Origin: Algoriphagus marinus
GTDB lineage: Bacteria > Bacteroidota > Bacteroidia > Cytophagales > Cyclobacteriaceae
Assembly: GCF_001936475.1 (NCBI RefSeq)
Contig: NZ_MSPQ01000003.1
Coordinates: 62,001-126,000 of the forward strand
Direction of reading: 5' to 3'
Length of the DNA stretch: 64,000 nucleotides
The notes below the pieces were generated by a model. It was given only the letters and a program-made list of their open reading frames with translations, did not search any database and had not been told where the DNA came from. Below, one piece after another: positions 34,063 through 42,991 of this stretch. The number at the start of each line of letters is the position of its first letter. Positions within the stretch are counted from its first letter, which is position 1. Made by a program: the position numbers and the translations under genes.

Positions 34063-35202
34063 TTATCTTAAAATTCCTCGAGATATGACTATTTTCTGAA
34101 TTTCAGAAGTTCCCTCATAGATCTGGGTGATTTTTGCATCTCGCATTAAGCGCTCGACATGATATTCTTTAACATAGCCGTATCCTCCATGTACCTGAAC
34201 AGCCTCGATGGTCACATCCATGGCTACTTGTGATGCATAAAGTTTGGCCATTGCTGAAGCGTGGGAATAATCTTCACCTTGATCTTTGAGCCAAGCTGCT
34301 TTATAGACTAGAAGTCTTGCGGCCTCAATAGTCGTAGCCATATCTGCAAGCTTGAATTGAATCGCCTGATGTTGGCTAATTGGTTTGCCAAAAGCTTTTC
34401 TCTCTTTGGAATAGGCCAAGGCAAACTCATAAGCTCCAGCTGCGATGCCTAAGGCTTGTGCTGCTATACCTATTCTACCGCCATTGAGTGTTTCCATTGC
34501 AAAAGTAAATCCAAAACCCTCTTCTCCGATTCTGTTTTCCACAGGTACTTTGACATCGGTAAACATAAGCGAATGGGTGTCAGAACCACGGATTCCAAGT
34601 TTATCTTCCTTTTTACCGACTATAAATCCATCCCAGTCTTTTTCTACTATGAAAACTGAAATCCCTTTATGGCCTTTACTGGCGTCGGTTTGAGCGATTA
34701 CTAAATAAATGCTTGCGGAAGAGCCATTGGTGATCCAGTTTTTCGTTCCGTTTAAAATATAATGATCGCCATTAAGTTGCGCCTCTGTCCGCTGTGAAGT
34801 AGCATCAGAGCCAGCCTCAGGTTCTGAAAGGCAAAAAGCACCAATAACTTCGCCAGTAGCTAGTCGTTTTAAATATTTTTCTTTTTGGGCCTTTGAACCG
34901 TACTTCTCCAGACCCCAACATACCAGAGAGTTGTTTACTGACATGCAAACTGAAGCCGAAGCATCAATTTTGGATAGTTCTTCCATAGCCAAAACATAAG
35001 AGATGGTATCCATTCCCCCACCGTTGTACGCTGGATCTACCATCATTCCCATGAATCCAAGTTCGCCCATTTTTTTAACCTGCTCCTTTGGAAATTTTGC
35101 TTCTGAGTCACGTTCAATTACTCCCGGTAATAATTCAGTTTGTGCAAACTCTCTCGCCGCTTCTTGTACTGCTAAATGCTCTTCAGTAAGTTGGAAATGC
35201 AT
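34063..35202 (-). CDS. Acyl-CoA dehydrogenase
   Basis: 379 aa FAD enzyme that introduces a 2,3 double bond into an acyl-CoA. Clear signatures are AFCLSEPEAGSDATSQRT (FAD binding), GGRIGIAAQALGIAAGAYEFALAY and the C-terminal QIYEGTSEIQKIVI, whose Glu is the catalytic base. Length is normal for a short-chain dehydrogenase type. The exact chain length is not readable. Single-gene unit, divergent context on neither side; a terminator follows. Confidence 0.95.
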   Translation of the reverse strand: MHFQLTEEHLAVQEAAREFAQTELLPGVIERDSEAKFPKEQVKKMGELGFMGMMVDPAYNGGGMDTISYVLAMEELSKIDASASVCMSVNNSLVCWGLEKYGSKAQKEKYLKRLATGEVIGAFCLSEPEAGSDATSQRTEAQLNGDHYILNGTKNWITNGSSASIYLVIAQTDASKGHKGISVFIVEKDWDGFIVGKKEDKLGIRGSDTHSLMFTDVKVPVENRIGEEGFGFTFAMETLNGGRIGIAAQALGIAAGAYEFALAYSKERKAFGKPISQHQAIQFKLADMATTIEAARLLVYKAAWLKDQGEDYSHASAMAKLYASQVAMDVTIEAVQVHGGYGYVKEYHVERLMRDAKITQIYEGTSEIQKIVISRGILR

Positions 35203-35250
35203 ATTTTAAATTTTTGGGTTTAATTCAGTCTTGAAATTAAATCAAAAAAA

Positions 35251-35278
35251 GAAGAGGGGCAAAACCTTGCCCCTCTTC
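35251..35278 (-). terminator. Terminator after the zinc metallopeptidase operon
   Basis: GAAGAGGGGCAA (35251-35262), AACC loop, TTGCCCCTCTTC (35267-35278), with seven A residues just before it (T run on the minus strand). It closes the minus-strand operon that ends at 35300. Confidence 0.88.
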
Positions 35279-35299
35279 GAATTAGTTATTTGATCTGGA

Positions 35300-35986
35300 T
35301 CAATCTCTATTTCCAAAAAAGATGAAAATATAATAGGCTAATGTTGCCAAAGCTGCTAAGGCTGCTACTACGTAAGTCATTGCCGCCCATTTTAATGCGT
35401 CTTTTGACATTGCATATTCGTCGGGAGTGACAATGTTTCGGGTCTTTACCCATGCTAATGCCCGGTTACTAGCATCAAATTCCACAGGAAGGGTAACAAG
35501 GGTAAATAATGTCATTACTCCATAAGCACCTACTACGATATATCCGACAAACTCATAAGGAAGGCCTAATGCAAAACCACCAAAAAGGGATGCGATCAAA
35601 ACTATGTTTAGAATCTTACTCGCACTGTTTTGGATGGGAACCAAGGTGGATCTTAGGTTCAACCAGGCATAAGATTTTGCATGCTGTACCGCGTGGCCAC
35701 ATTCGTGAGCTGCTACAGCGGCAGCAGAAGCATTGCGGCCATAATAGACATCCGGACTTAGATTTACAGTTTTATTCAGAGGATTATAATGGTCTGTCAA
35801 CTGCCCCTCTACGGAGACTACCTGTACATCTGTGATTTGATTATCTGCCAGCATCAATTTGGCGATTTCAGCACCCGACAGATTTGCCTTCAAAGGTGTC
35901 AGAGCGTACTTTTTGAATTTACTTTTTAAAGTCCTGCTTACTAGAAAACCAGCTGCTGCAAAGACTACAAAGATTACTATGATCAT
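35300..35986 (-). CDS. Membrane zinc metallopeptidase (YugP/COG2738-like)
   Basis: 228 aa. An N-terminal membrane segment (1-15) and later hydrophobic segments (about 130-150, 155-178, 205-225) bracket a metalloprotease motif AAVAAHECGHAVQHAKSYAW, the HExxH-type zinc site. The family is found in many bacteria and its substrates are unknown. It follows the flippase-like gene after 31 bp and is the last gene of the panC-panD-flippase run. Confidence 0.9.
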   Translation of the reverse strand: MIIVIFVVFAAAGFLVSRTLKSKFKKYALTPLKANLSGAEIAKLMLADNQITDVQVVSVEGQLTDHYNPLNKTVNLSPDVYYGRNASAAAVAAHECGHAVQHAKSYAWLNLRSTLVPIQNSASKILNIVLIASLFGGFALGLPYEFVGYIVVGAYGVMTLFTLVTLPVEFDASNRALAWVKTRNIVTPDEYAMSKDALKWAAMTYVVAALAALATLAYYIFIFFGNRD

Positions 35987-36017
35987 TTTTAAATTAGTTA
36001 GCGATGTGATTACGAAA

Positions 36018-37022
36018 TTAGAACGAGTCAGGTTTTTTCCAAGCTGGAATTCTCACTAAAATTATCCAGCTGATCAAACCGACGACTAAGACTAGAATAA
36101 CCTGAGTGCCATGTATGATTGCCGCAAAGATTTTCCCGTCTTGTTCGGATACACCAAGCTGTATCAAAATGAAAGCCACAAGCGCATGAAAGGTACCTAT
36201 GCCTCCCTGAACAGGTGCAATCATGCCAATACTGCCCATTACCATTACCAAAAGCACTTCACTTGAAGACAAATTGGCAGTACTCTGGATTCCTAATGCA
36301 ACAGTGTACATGGTCATAAAATAAAACACCCAAATCAAGATTGAACTACCCAGAAAGCCTAAAGGGTTTTTGAGTTTACCGACGGATTTTAAACCACCTC
36401 CGATTTCTCGGAAAAAATGCTGGATTTTGTTTACCAACGAGTGGTTTTTGAACCTTCTAAAAACAAGATAAATAAATAGGATAAAAATGATCAAGCCACC
36501 CAAAGCTATAGGAAGATTGGAGAGGATACCTTCGCCCAAAGCTTTCAAATCTACCAATTGACTAGCCAGATTTAAGAAAAGCTCATTTTCTACCAAAAAA
36601 GCTAAAAGGATAGTGCCAATCAAAAAAATCAAATCTACGCTTCGTTCGACGATTACAGTCCCGACTAAATGCCCCAAAGAAACTCCGTTTGTTCGGGTGA
36701 GGACTCCGCAGCGAGCTACTTCTCCAGCCCTTGGGATCAGCATATTGACCAGATATCCAACCATCACTGCATGATAAGCTCTATTCGGAGTGACTTTGAG
36801 ACCCTCATCTTCCTGGATCAAAAGACTCCATCGCCATCCTCGGACCCAATACCCTACCAGTGCTATTGCCAAGGAGGTAAGGATCCAAAACCAATTACTG
36901 GACTTGACCTGCTCAATCAAACTATCAAAAGCAATATCACGGTATAAAAACCAAAAAATCCAGCCGGCAACTCCAAGAGAAATTGTCAGCTGGATAATTT
37001 GTTTAAAGTTTTTCTGAAGCAT
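36018..37022 (-). CDS. Lysylphosphatidylglycerol synthase-type TM protein (UPF0104/YbhN-like)
   Basis: 334 aa with eight or so membrane helices: near 11-27, 43-58, 82-100, 128-146, 170-192, 228-252, 256-275 and 300-324. It matches the flippase-like membrane domain of MprF without the catalytic domain. Recognisable pieces are GYWVRGWRWSLLIQED, LVNMLIPRAGEVARCGVL and GMIAPVQGGIGTFHALVAF. Transported lipid is unknown. Its ATG shares the A of the panD stop (TGATG), so the two are translationally coupled. Confidence 0.88.
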   Translation of the reverse strand: MLQKNFKQIIQLTISLGVAGWIFWFLYRDIAFDSLIEQVKSSNWFWILTSLAIALVGYWVRGWRWSLLIQEDEGLKVTPNRAYHAVMVGYLVNMLIPRAGEVARCGVLTRTNGVSLGHLVGTVIVERSVDLIFLIGTILLAFLVENELFLNLASQLVDLKALGEGILSNLPIALGGLIIFILFIYLVFRRFKNHSLVNKIQHFFREIGGGLKSVGKLKNPLGFLGSSILIWVFYFMTMYTVALGIQSTANLSSSEVLLVMVMGSIGMIAPVQGGIGTFHALVAFILIQLGVSEQDGKIFAAIIHGTQVILVLVVGLISWIILVRIPAWKKPDSF

Positions 37023-37369
37023 CAGATTAGTTTGTTTTGTTCGTCTGGGAAGATCAGCTTTGGTGTGTAATTCTTTGCTTCTTCGAGTTCCATTCCTGCA
37101 TAGGAAATGATGATTACGATGTCTCCCACTTGTGCTTTTCTAGCAGCGGGACCGTTCAGACAGACTTCTCCCGAACCTCTTTCGCCCTTGATGACATAGG
37201 TCTCCAGACGCTCGCCATTGTTGATATTTACGATCTGGACTTTTTCATTTGCGATCAGATTCGCCGCATCCATAAGATCTTCATCAATGGTGATAGAACC
37301 TACATAATGTAATTCCGCCTGTGTGATTTTCACACGGTGGATCTTTGACTTTAATACCTGAATTTGCAT
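37022..37369 (-). CDS. panD: Aspartate 1-decarboxylase precursor
   Basis: 115 aa. It makes beta-alanine for pantothenate synthesis. The zymogen cuts itself between G24 and S25 (HYVGSITID), leaving a pyruvoyl group on the former Ser25; both residues are present. Other conserved parts are [16 protein letters not shown] and [13 protein letters not shown]. It lies 21 bp downstream of panC, so both substrates of the PanC reaction's pathway are encoded together. It overlaps the flippase gene by 1 nt. Confidence 0.97.
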   Translation of the reverse strand: MQIQVLKSKIHRVKITQAELHYVGSITIDEDLMDAANLIANEKVQIVNINNGERLETYVIKGERGSGEVCLNGPAARKAQVGDIVIIISYAGMELEEAKNYTPKLIFPDEQNKLI

Positions 37370-37390
37370 TGGTTTAGTTTTGCCGCAAAA

Positions 37391-38239
37391 TTAAGAAATT
37401 ATGGGGAGGTTGTCGATCAATCTAATTTTTCCTAGGTATGCTGCTAGGCAAATTGAAGATTTTTCATTTGAATCAAATTCTTGATAGGGGGTAAAGGTTT
37501 CAGGATGAATCAGTTCAAAGTATTCCAGGTCTATCAATGAATCTTCTTTAAAATCTTCGACAATTTCTTGTTGTACCTGAAACCAGCTTTTTCCTGCCAA
37601 TAGTTCACTTTTTGCCTTTGTTAAGTATTTGAATAATAGTGGAGCGCTTTCCCGTTCTATTGGAGAGAGTCTAAGATTTCGAGAGGACATCGCAAGGCCA
37701 TCCGTTTCCCTTTTAGTTGGGACAACAATCAATTCAATATCAAATGAAAGGTCGGTAACTAGTCGCCTGATTATTGCAACTTGCTGCAGATCTTTTTGGC
37801 CAAAAAATGATTTACTTGGTCTGATTATGTTGAATAGCTTAGATACTACAATCCCAACTCCGTTAAAGTGTCCAGGTCTGAATGCTCCTTCTAAAGTTGA
37901 TTCCAATCTTCCAAAGGAAAAACTGAGGATAGGCAGTTCTGTATATATATCATCATTCGATGGCGTATATACATAATCAACTTTTTCTTGTTTTAATTTT
38001 TCTAAATCCTCATTTAGAGTTTTAGGATAGTTACCGAAATCTTCAGAATTATTGAACTGTGTTGGGTTTACGAAAATTGAAACTACAGTAATATCACAAG
38101 TCAATTTGGAGGCACGAATGAGCTCTAAATGGCCTTCATGAAGTGCTCCCATGGTAGGTACAAATCCTATAGTTTTATTTGATTTAATGGCATTGAGCCA
38201 TTTTTCATGCCAGTCGTCCCGGTGCTTAATCTGTATCAA
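37391..38239 (-). CDS. panC: Pantoate-beta-alanine ligase
   Basis: 282 aa. It condenses pantoate with beta-alanine at the cost of ATP. The sequence carries GFVPTMGALHEGHLELIR (HIGH-like ATP site), VSIFVNPTQFN, PGHFNGVGIVVSKLFNII, FGQKDLQQ and MSSRNLRLSP. The start is TTG at 38239; no ATG or GTG exists in a suitable place before residue 24, so TTG is the most likely start. A -7 box lies 32 bp upstream. It heads a minus-strand run with panD, the flippase and the metallopeptidase. Confidence 0.96.
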   Translation of the reverse strand: MIQIKHRDDWHEKWLNAIKSNKTIGFVPTMGALHEGHLELIRASKLTCDITVVSIFVNPTQFNNSEDFGNYPKTLNEDLEKLKQEKVDYVYTPSNDDIYTELPILSFSFGRLESTLEGAFRPGHFNGVGIVVSKLFNIIRPSKSFFGQKDLQQVAIIRRLVTDLSFDIELIVVPTKRETDGLAMSSRNLRLSPIERESAPLLFKYLTKAKSELLAGKSWFQVQQEIVEDFKEDSLIDLEYFELIHPETFTPYQEFDSNEKSSICLAAYLGKIRLIDNLPIIS

Positions 38240-38271
38240 AAGAGAGAGGGTATTTAATGGGTAAATAGGGG

Positions 38272-38279
38272 CAAATCTA
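38272..38279 (-). promoter_or_regulatory. -7 box of the panC-panD operon
   Basis: Minus-strand TAGATTTG matches TAnnTTTG, 32 bp upstream of the panC start. Confidence 0.55.
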
Positions 38280-38321
38280 TATTAATATTCAGAAATACAA
38301 GGCGTTTCAGCATTTTTTTTA

Positions 38322-38329
38322 TATATTTG
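38322..38329 (+). promoter_or_regulatory. -7 box of the GT5/DUF4270 pair
   Basis: TATATTTG matches TAnnTTTG, 40 bp upstream of the ATG at 38370. The divergent panC promoter lies 43 bp away. Confidence 0.55.
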
Positions 38330-38369
38330 CGCAGCTGTTTATCACCTTAATACTTAAAATCCGATAACT

Positions 38370-39188
38370 ATGTCCAATTTACGTATTCTCTACGTCGCAA
38401 GTGAAATCAATCCTTTTCTTGAAACTTCCCAAGTTGCAAACTTCCTGAGGGCCCTACCACAAGCTATGCAAGAGCGAGGCATGGAGATCAGGATTTTAGT
38501 ACCAAGATTTGGTTTGATAAATGAGCGAAAGAACAGATTACATGAAGTTGTTCGTTTGTCCGGAATTAATATCGCAGTCGGAGACGAAGAGAAGCCGCTG
38601 GTTATTAAAGTAGCTTCAATTCCTAATGCGAAAATGCAAGTTTACTTTATTGACAACGAAGATTACTTCCAAAGAAAACACGTATTTCATGACAAGCAGA
38701 AGAAATTCTATGAAGACAATGATGAACGTGCGATCTTCTTTTGTAAAGGTGTGATTGAAACAGTTAAAAAATTAGGTTGGGCTCCGGATATCGTTCATTG
38801 TAATGATTGGATGACAAGCTTGATTCCTATGTATTTGAAGACTACTTACAAAAGTGAGCCTCTCTTCAAGAACACTAAATCTGTTTTTGCAGTTTATAAC
38901 AATGGATTTTCTCATACCTTTGGCGATGATTTGTTAAACAAGGTTAAGATGGTGGATATAGATGACGCTATTTTAGCACCTTTGATGAGCAAAGACTACA
39001 TAGGATTTATCAAGATGGGTATGGAATATGCCGATTTGATAGTCAAAGGCGGTGAAGTTTCCGCAGAATTAAACCAACTAATCGAGGGTCTCTCAAAAGA
39101 CAAGAAGTTTGAAATCAGCATTGAATCAGAATCAGAAGAACAAGCTCACGAAGAGCTTTACGACATATATACCAACCTCGCCGGTTAA
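38370..39188 (+). CDS. Glycogen/starch synthase catalytic-domain protein (GT5 N-terminal half only)
   Basis: 272 aa covering the N-terminal Rossmann domain of glycosyltransferase family 5 (LRILYVASEINPFLETSQVANF, IRILVPRFG, VYFIDNEDYFQRKHVF, PDIVHCNDWMTSLIPMYLK). Full GT5 enzymes are about 475-530 aa and need the C-terminal domain to bind ADP-glucose. The Lys-x-Gly-Gly loop of the active site reads SQVA instead of the KTGGL expected, so normal glycogen synthesis is unlikely. Bacteroidota often carry such half-length versions in front of a DUF4270 gene. Its own end is in frame and not truncated by a lesion. Confidence 0.85.
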   Translation: MSNLRILYVASEINPFLETSQVANFLRALPQAMQERGMEIRILVPRFGLINERKNRLHEVVRLSGINIAVGDEEKPLVIKVASIPNAKMQVYFIDNEDYFQRKHVFHDKQKKFYEDNDERAIFFCKGVIETVKKLGWAPDIVHCNDWMTSLIPMYLKTTYKSEPLFKNTKSVFAVYNNGFSHTFGDDLLNKVKMVDIDDAILAPLMSKDYIGFIKMGMEYADLIVKGGEVSAELNQLIEGLSKDKKFEISIESESEEQAHEELYDIYTNLAG

Positions 39189-40509
39189 GTTTGCCCTGTG
39201 GGCAATCCTTTCTATTTCCTTTCTTAGTTTTTCCTGTAGTGATCCTGCCACGGTAGGCTTGCAGCTTGCGCCCGGAAATAATCAAATCGGTGTGTTTTTC
39301 ACTGAAATTGAGTTGCCTGCTAGGGTAGTTTTACTTGATTCTTTTAATACCACAAATCAAGGAGTACTGATAGTAGGGGAAGAAGAGGATCCTTTTTTCG
39401 GGAAGTCCTCCGGAAGAGGTTTTTCAAGAATGTTTATTGATGTTACAGAAGACAGGCCAACAAGAGAGGCATTTTTTGATTCTGTTTTCTTTTTTCTGGA
39501 TGTTGTAAGTGTTAATGGTGAAAATCTAGATCAACCAAAACAGATCTCGATTCATAAATTGACTCAACCAATACTGGATACGCTATATTACAATTTTGAT
39601 GAACTGTCCTATGAGAATAAGCCCTTCTCTCAAGCAGAAATCACTTTTGGTGATGTAAAGGACACGACAATTAAAATGCCCGTTGATGAAGAATTTGGTT
39701 TTGAATTATTTGAAAAAATTGTAAGAGGAAGAGAGTTTAATGATCTTTTTAGTTTTAGAGAGTATTTTCCAGGGATTGCAGTTACGGCAAGAGAAGGGGA
39801 CAATGCTACAGTCGGAGTCAATCTCGGTTTCCTTACAAACTTATCTTTCTATTACCATTTGCAAGGGGATACTGTCCCTTCTATTTACGAAATCAACACT
39901 GCTTCATCAAGAAGCTTTAATGGAGTGAAAAGTGATCGATCCGGTTCAGCGACAGCAATCGTTGAGGAATTGGGGAAAGATTATGACGTCGGACCTTTAG
40001 TAGGATTGAAAGCCAATCTAGGAATGACAATTAAATTAGATACTAGTCCATTTGATCCATTTTTAGACACTTTGGATGGGGTGACATTTAATCAGGTTAA
40101 TTTCGAAATTGGAAAGATTCAGGATCAACCTGAAACTCAGAGTCCGCTTTCCTCAATGATTATCTATTTTACAGATAATTCAAATGGTATATTGACAAGG
40201 TCAGATGGTCTTCCGTTAACTTTGCAAACAGATGGGCAGCCACAGATAGAGTTAGATGCTGATGGAAATGAGCGACCAGCTGTAAATGCTCCAACCATAC
40301 TTAGATTTAATGAGAATACTGGTATTTATGTAACACAGATTAGCTCATACTTGGGAGCTCTTTACCGAAAAGAGATAACAAGAAGAGATTGGTTGCTTTA
40401 TGGGAATTCGCCCCAGACTTCCGGAGATGATTTTAAACGTTCATTTAGAGAGTTTTTAGTCAATCAGGAAAATATAAAAGTAAAAGTTATTTATTCGAAA
40501 ATCAGGTAA
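39121..40509 (+). CDS. DUF4270 family lipoprotein
   Basis: About 462 aa from TTG 39121. The lipoprotein signal (ALWAILSISFLSFSC) lies about 38 residues in and there is no ATG or GTG in front of it; TTG at 39109 or 39121 are the only candidates. It therefore overlaps the end of the GT5 gene by about 68 bp and is probably coupled to it. The mature protein is a mostly beta DUF4270 domain (DPATVGLQLAPGNNQIGVFFT at the start). Role is unknown; family members are outer-membrane-associated in Bacteroidota. Confidence 0.82.
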   Translation: MNQNQKNKLTKSFTTYIPTSPVKFALWAILSISFLSFSCSDPATVGLQLAPGNNQIGVFFTEIELPARVVLLDSFNTTNQGVLIVGEEEDPFFGKSSGRGFSRMFIDVTEDRPTREAFFDSVFFFLDVVSVNGENLDQPKQISIHKLTQPILDTLYYNFDELSYENKPFSQAEITFGDVKDTTIKMPVDEEFGFELFEKIVRGREFNDLFSFREYFPGIAVTAREGDNATVGVNLGFLTNLSFYYHLQGDTVPSIYEINTASSRSFNGVKSDRSGSATAIVEELGKDYDVGPLVGLKANLGMTIKLDTSPFDPFLDTLDGVTFNQVNFEIGKIQDQPETQSPLSSMIIYFTDNSNGILTRSDGLPLTLQTDGQPQIELDADGNERPAVNAPTILRFNENTGIYVTQISSYLGALYRKEITRRDWLLYGNSPQTSGDDFKRSFREFLVNQENIKVKVIYSKIR

Positions 40510-40535
40510 CACAATCGTTTTCGAAAAAGTTAGGC

Positions 40536-40568
40536 TAGCCCACTTCCCTAAAAAGGTGAAGTGGGCTA
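40536..40568 (+). terminator. Terminator after DUF4270 gene
   Basis: TAGCCCACTTC (40536-40546) pairs with GAAGTGGGCTA (40558-40568), followed by eight T. Confidence 0.88.
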
Positions 40569-40631
40569 TTTTTTTTGGATGGAATCATGTTTCTTTGTAG
40601 AAGTAAATAAAAAGCTAAAAAATTTTTCAAT

Positions 40632-42473
40632 ATGTGTGGAATTGTTGCGTACGTTGGTCAGCAGGAAGCCTTGCCAATCATCATCAAAGGTTTAAGAAGA
40701 TTAGAATACAGAGGTTATGATAGTGCGGGTGTAGCGCTATTAGATTCCAATGGCTTGAGTATTTATAAAAAGAAAGGGAAGGTTTCCGAATTGGAAAAAC
40801 ATCTGGAATCTTCGTTTGATTTGACTTCGAAGATAGGTATTGGTCATACCCGATGGGCTACTCATGGTGAACCGAATGATGCAAACGCTCATCCGCATTA
40901 CTCTTCTTCTGAGAAAATAGCTATGATCCACAATGGGATCATCGAAAACTACGAGGTGTTGAAAAAGGACCTTGAGAAGAAAGGCTACACCTTCCAGTCA
41001 GATACGGATACTGAGGTCTTTATTAAGTTTATCGAAGATATTCAAATCAACAATCACTGTAGTCTTGAAGAAGCACTTCGACTTGCACTACACAAGGTAG
41101 TAGGAGCATATGCGATCGTATTGATCAATAAAGAGGAGCCTGATACGCTTATCGCTGCAAGAAAAGGTTCTCCTTTGGTGATAGGAGTTGGAGAAGATGA
41201 GTACTTCTTAGCATCTGATGCTACACCGATTATCGAATACACTAATAAGGTCATTTATCTAGATGATTATGAAATTGCAGTAATTCGGAATAATAGACTT
41301 CAAGTTAAAACCATTGAAAATGTAGAGACTAGTCCCTACATCAATCAATTGGAAATGGAGCTTGAGGCAATCGAAAAAGGCGGTTACGAGCATTTCATGT
41401 TAAAGGAAATCTATGAGCAGCCAAAATCAATTGCGGATTGCCTTAGAGGAAGACTGGATGCAAAATCTGGAAGATTGGTTCTTGGTGGTCTTCGTGACTA
41501 CATGAATAAATTCCAAAATGCAGAACGAATCATTATCACTGCTTGCGGTACTTCTTGGCACGCAGGCTTAGTTGCCGAATACTTGTTTGAAGAGTTTGCA
41601 AGAGTACCTGTGGAGGTGGAATATGCATCGGAATTTCGATACAGAAATCCAGTAATCAGCGAAAAAGATTTTGTTATTGCTATTTCACAATCCGGAGAAA
41701 CCGCAGATACTTTAGCTGCAATTGAGCTTGCAAAGTCAAAAGGCGCAACAATTTTTGGAGTATGTAATGTTGTGGGTTCTTCGATTCCTAGAGCTACCCA
41801 TGCTGGATCTTACACGCACGCTGGACCAGAAATTGGAGTAGCTTCTACCAAAGCGTTCACAGCTCAAATTTCTGTTTTGGCGATGATGGCTTTGAAACTA
41901 GGTTATCAAAGAGGGACTCTACCTGAAAACAGATACATTCAATTGCTAAACGAGCTTGAGGCTATACCAAGTAAAGTTGAGAAGGCTTTGCAAAGTAATG
42001 AAGCGATCAAATACATTGCAGGAGAATACAAAAATGTTAGAAATGCGCTTTATCTGGGAAGAGGATACAATTTCCCGGTTGCTTTAGAAGGAGCCTTGAA
42101 GTTGAAAGAGATTTCATACATCCATGCTGAAGGATATCCAGCAGCAGAGATGAAGCATGGTCCGATTGCATTAATTGATGAGGAAATGCCGGTGATTTTT
42201 ATTGCGACTCAAGACAGCTCTTATGAAAAAGTAGTTAGCAATATCCAAGAAGTAAAAGCCAGAAAAGGAAAAGTTATTGCCGTTGTTACCGAAGGTGATA
42301 CACAGGTAAAAGCAATGGCTGACCACGTGATAGAAATTCCAGCAACTCATGAGGCCTTTGCTCCTTTAGTTTCAGTGGTGCCACTTCAGCTACTATCCTA
42401 TCACATTGCTGTGATGAGAGGTTGCAACGTGGATCAACCAAGGAATTTAGCCAAGTCAGTTACTGTAGAATAA
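40632..42473 (+). CDS. glmS: Glutamine-fructose-6-phosphate aminotransferase (isomerizing)
   Basis: 613 aa, normal length. It makes glucosamine-6-phosphate for peptidoglycan and LPS. The N-terminal glutaminase domain has nucleophile C2 (MCGIVAYVG), with HTRWATHGEP and the HNGIIENY and SDTDTEVF motifs. Two SIS sugar isomerase domains follow (ITACGTSWHAGLVAEY, AISQSGETADTLAA, GVASTKAFTAQ, LGRGYNFPVALEGALKLKE, HGPIALID). The C-terminal DQPRNLAKSVTVE is the usual tail. It is followed by a strong terminator; no glmS ribozyme was seen upstream, as expected outside Firmicutes-like species. Confidence 0.97.
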   Translation: MCGIVAYVGQQEALPIIIKGLRRLEYRGYDSAGVALLDSNGLSIYKKKGKVSELEKHLESSFDLTSKIGIGHTRWATHGEPNDANAHPHYSSSEKIAMIHNGIIENYEVLKKDLEKKGYTFQSDTDTEVFIKFIEDIQINNHCSLEEALRLALHKVVGAYAIVLINKEEPDTLIAARKGSPLVIGVGEDEYFLASDATPIIEYTNKVIYLDDYEIAVIRNNRLQVKTIENVETSPYINQLEMELEAIEKGGYEHFMLKEIYEQPKSIADCLRGRLDAKSGRLVLGGLRDYMNKFQNAERIIITACGTSWHAGLVAEYLFEEFARVPVEVEYASEFRYRNPVISEKDFVIAISQSGETADTLAAIELAKSKGATIFGVCNVVGSSIPRATHAGSYTHAGPEIGVASTKAFTAQISVLAMMALKLGYQRGTLPENRYIQLLNELEAIPSKVEKALQSNEAIKYIAGEYKNVRNALYLGRGYNFPVALEGALKLKEISYIHAEGYPAAEMKHGPIALIDEEMPVIFIATQDSSYEKVVSNIQEVKARKGKVIAVVTEGDTQVKAMADHVIEIPATHEAFAPLVSVVPLQLLSYHIAVMRGCNVDQPRNLAKSVTVE

Positions 42474-42478
42474 ATTTC

Positions 42479-42503
42479 AAAGGCTATCGATTCGATAGCC
42501 TTT
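42479..42503. terminator. Bidirectional terminator between glmS and the Kazal gene
   Basis: AAAGGCTATCG (42479-42489), ATT loop, CGATAGCCTTT (42493-42503), a perfect 11-bp stem followed by TT and flanked by A residues. Confidence 0.88.
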
Positions 42504-42728
42504 TTACTTGCATTCTCCTAAAGTCCAGGATTTGACCCCGGCAAGATCAGCTGAACAGGCATTACTATACGTTTTTAGATCACAGCCACAAACGGGATTG
42601 TAATCCGTTGTGCAAATACCTGTCCTAATCTTTTCAGGGTCAATGCAATCGTCAATGGGCTTTTGATCTTCACATTGGAATGCTGAAATAGATATCAGTA
42701 GAAAAACGAAAAAGGAGAGTTTTTTCAA
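42504..42728 (-). CDS. Kazal-type protease-inhibitor domain lipoprotein
   Basis: 74 aa. Signal peptide with lipobox SAFQC, then a compact cysteine-rich Kazal-like domain: DDC, GIC, YNPVCGCDLKTYSNACSADLAGV and LGEC. The CGCD and TY-N-C pattern is the form I know from bacterial Kazal domains. Such domains inhibit serine proteases by a substrate-like loop. As a lipoprotein it would sit in the envelope, perhaps shielding it from host or competitor proteases; that is inference. Convergent with glmS. Confidence 0.82.
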   Translation of the reverse strand: MKKLSFFVFLLISISAFQCEDQKPIDDCIDPEKIRTGICTTDYNPVCGCDLKTYSNACSADLAGVKSWTLGECK

Positions 42729-42965
42729 AATGAGAAGTTATTTAATATGTATATCCGCTTTTCTGCCAGTAAATAGCTAAAAGCAATAAAAGAAGGGGTT
42801 AAAGCTAGCATCGATGCTGCTTCGGTCACCGGTCTTCCGTCTTCTAGCCAAATGAGCAAAGAATTTTAGGTTACTGGCAAGATTGCGGATAATCAGATTA
42901 TTTAATTACTCCATTGAAACGCAGTAATCGAATGTCAGTTTAGAATTAGCACAAATAAAAATTCC

Positions 42966-42973
42966 TATTTTTG
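42966..42973 (+). promoter_or_regulatory. -7 box of prfA
   Basis: TATTTTTG matches TAnnTTTG, 18 bp upstream of the ATG at 42992. Confidence 0.5.
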
Positions 42974-42991
42974 TAGAGCGAAGAAAAAACT

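Noticed and set aside
40569..40631. glmS ribozyme upstream of glmS
   Set aside because: The 63-bp gap after the terminator is too short and shows none of the ribozyme core.
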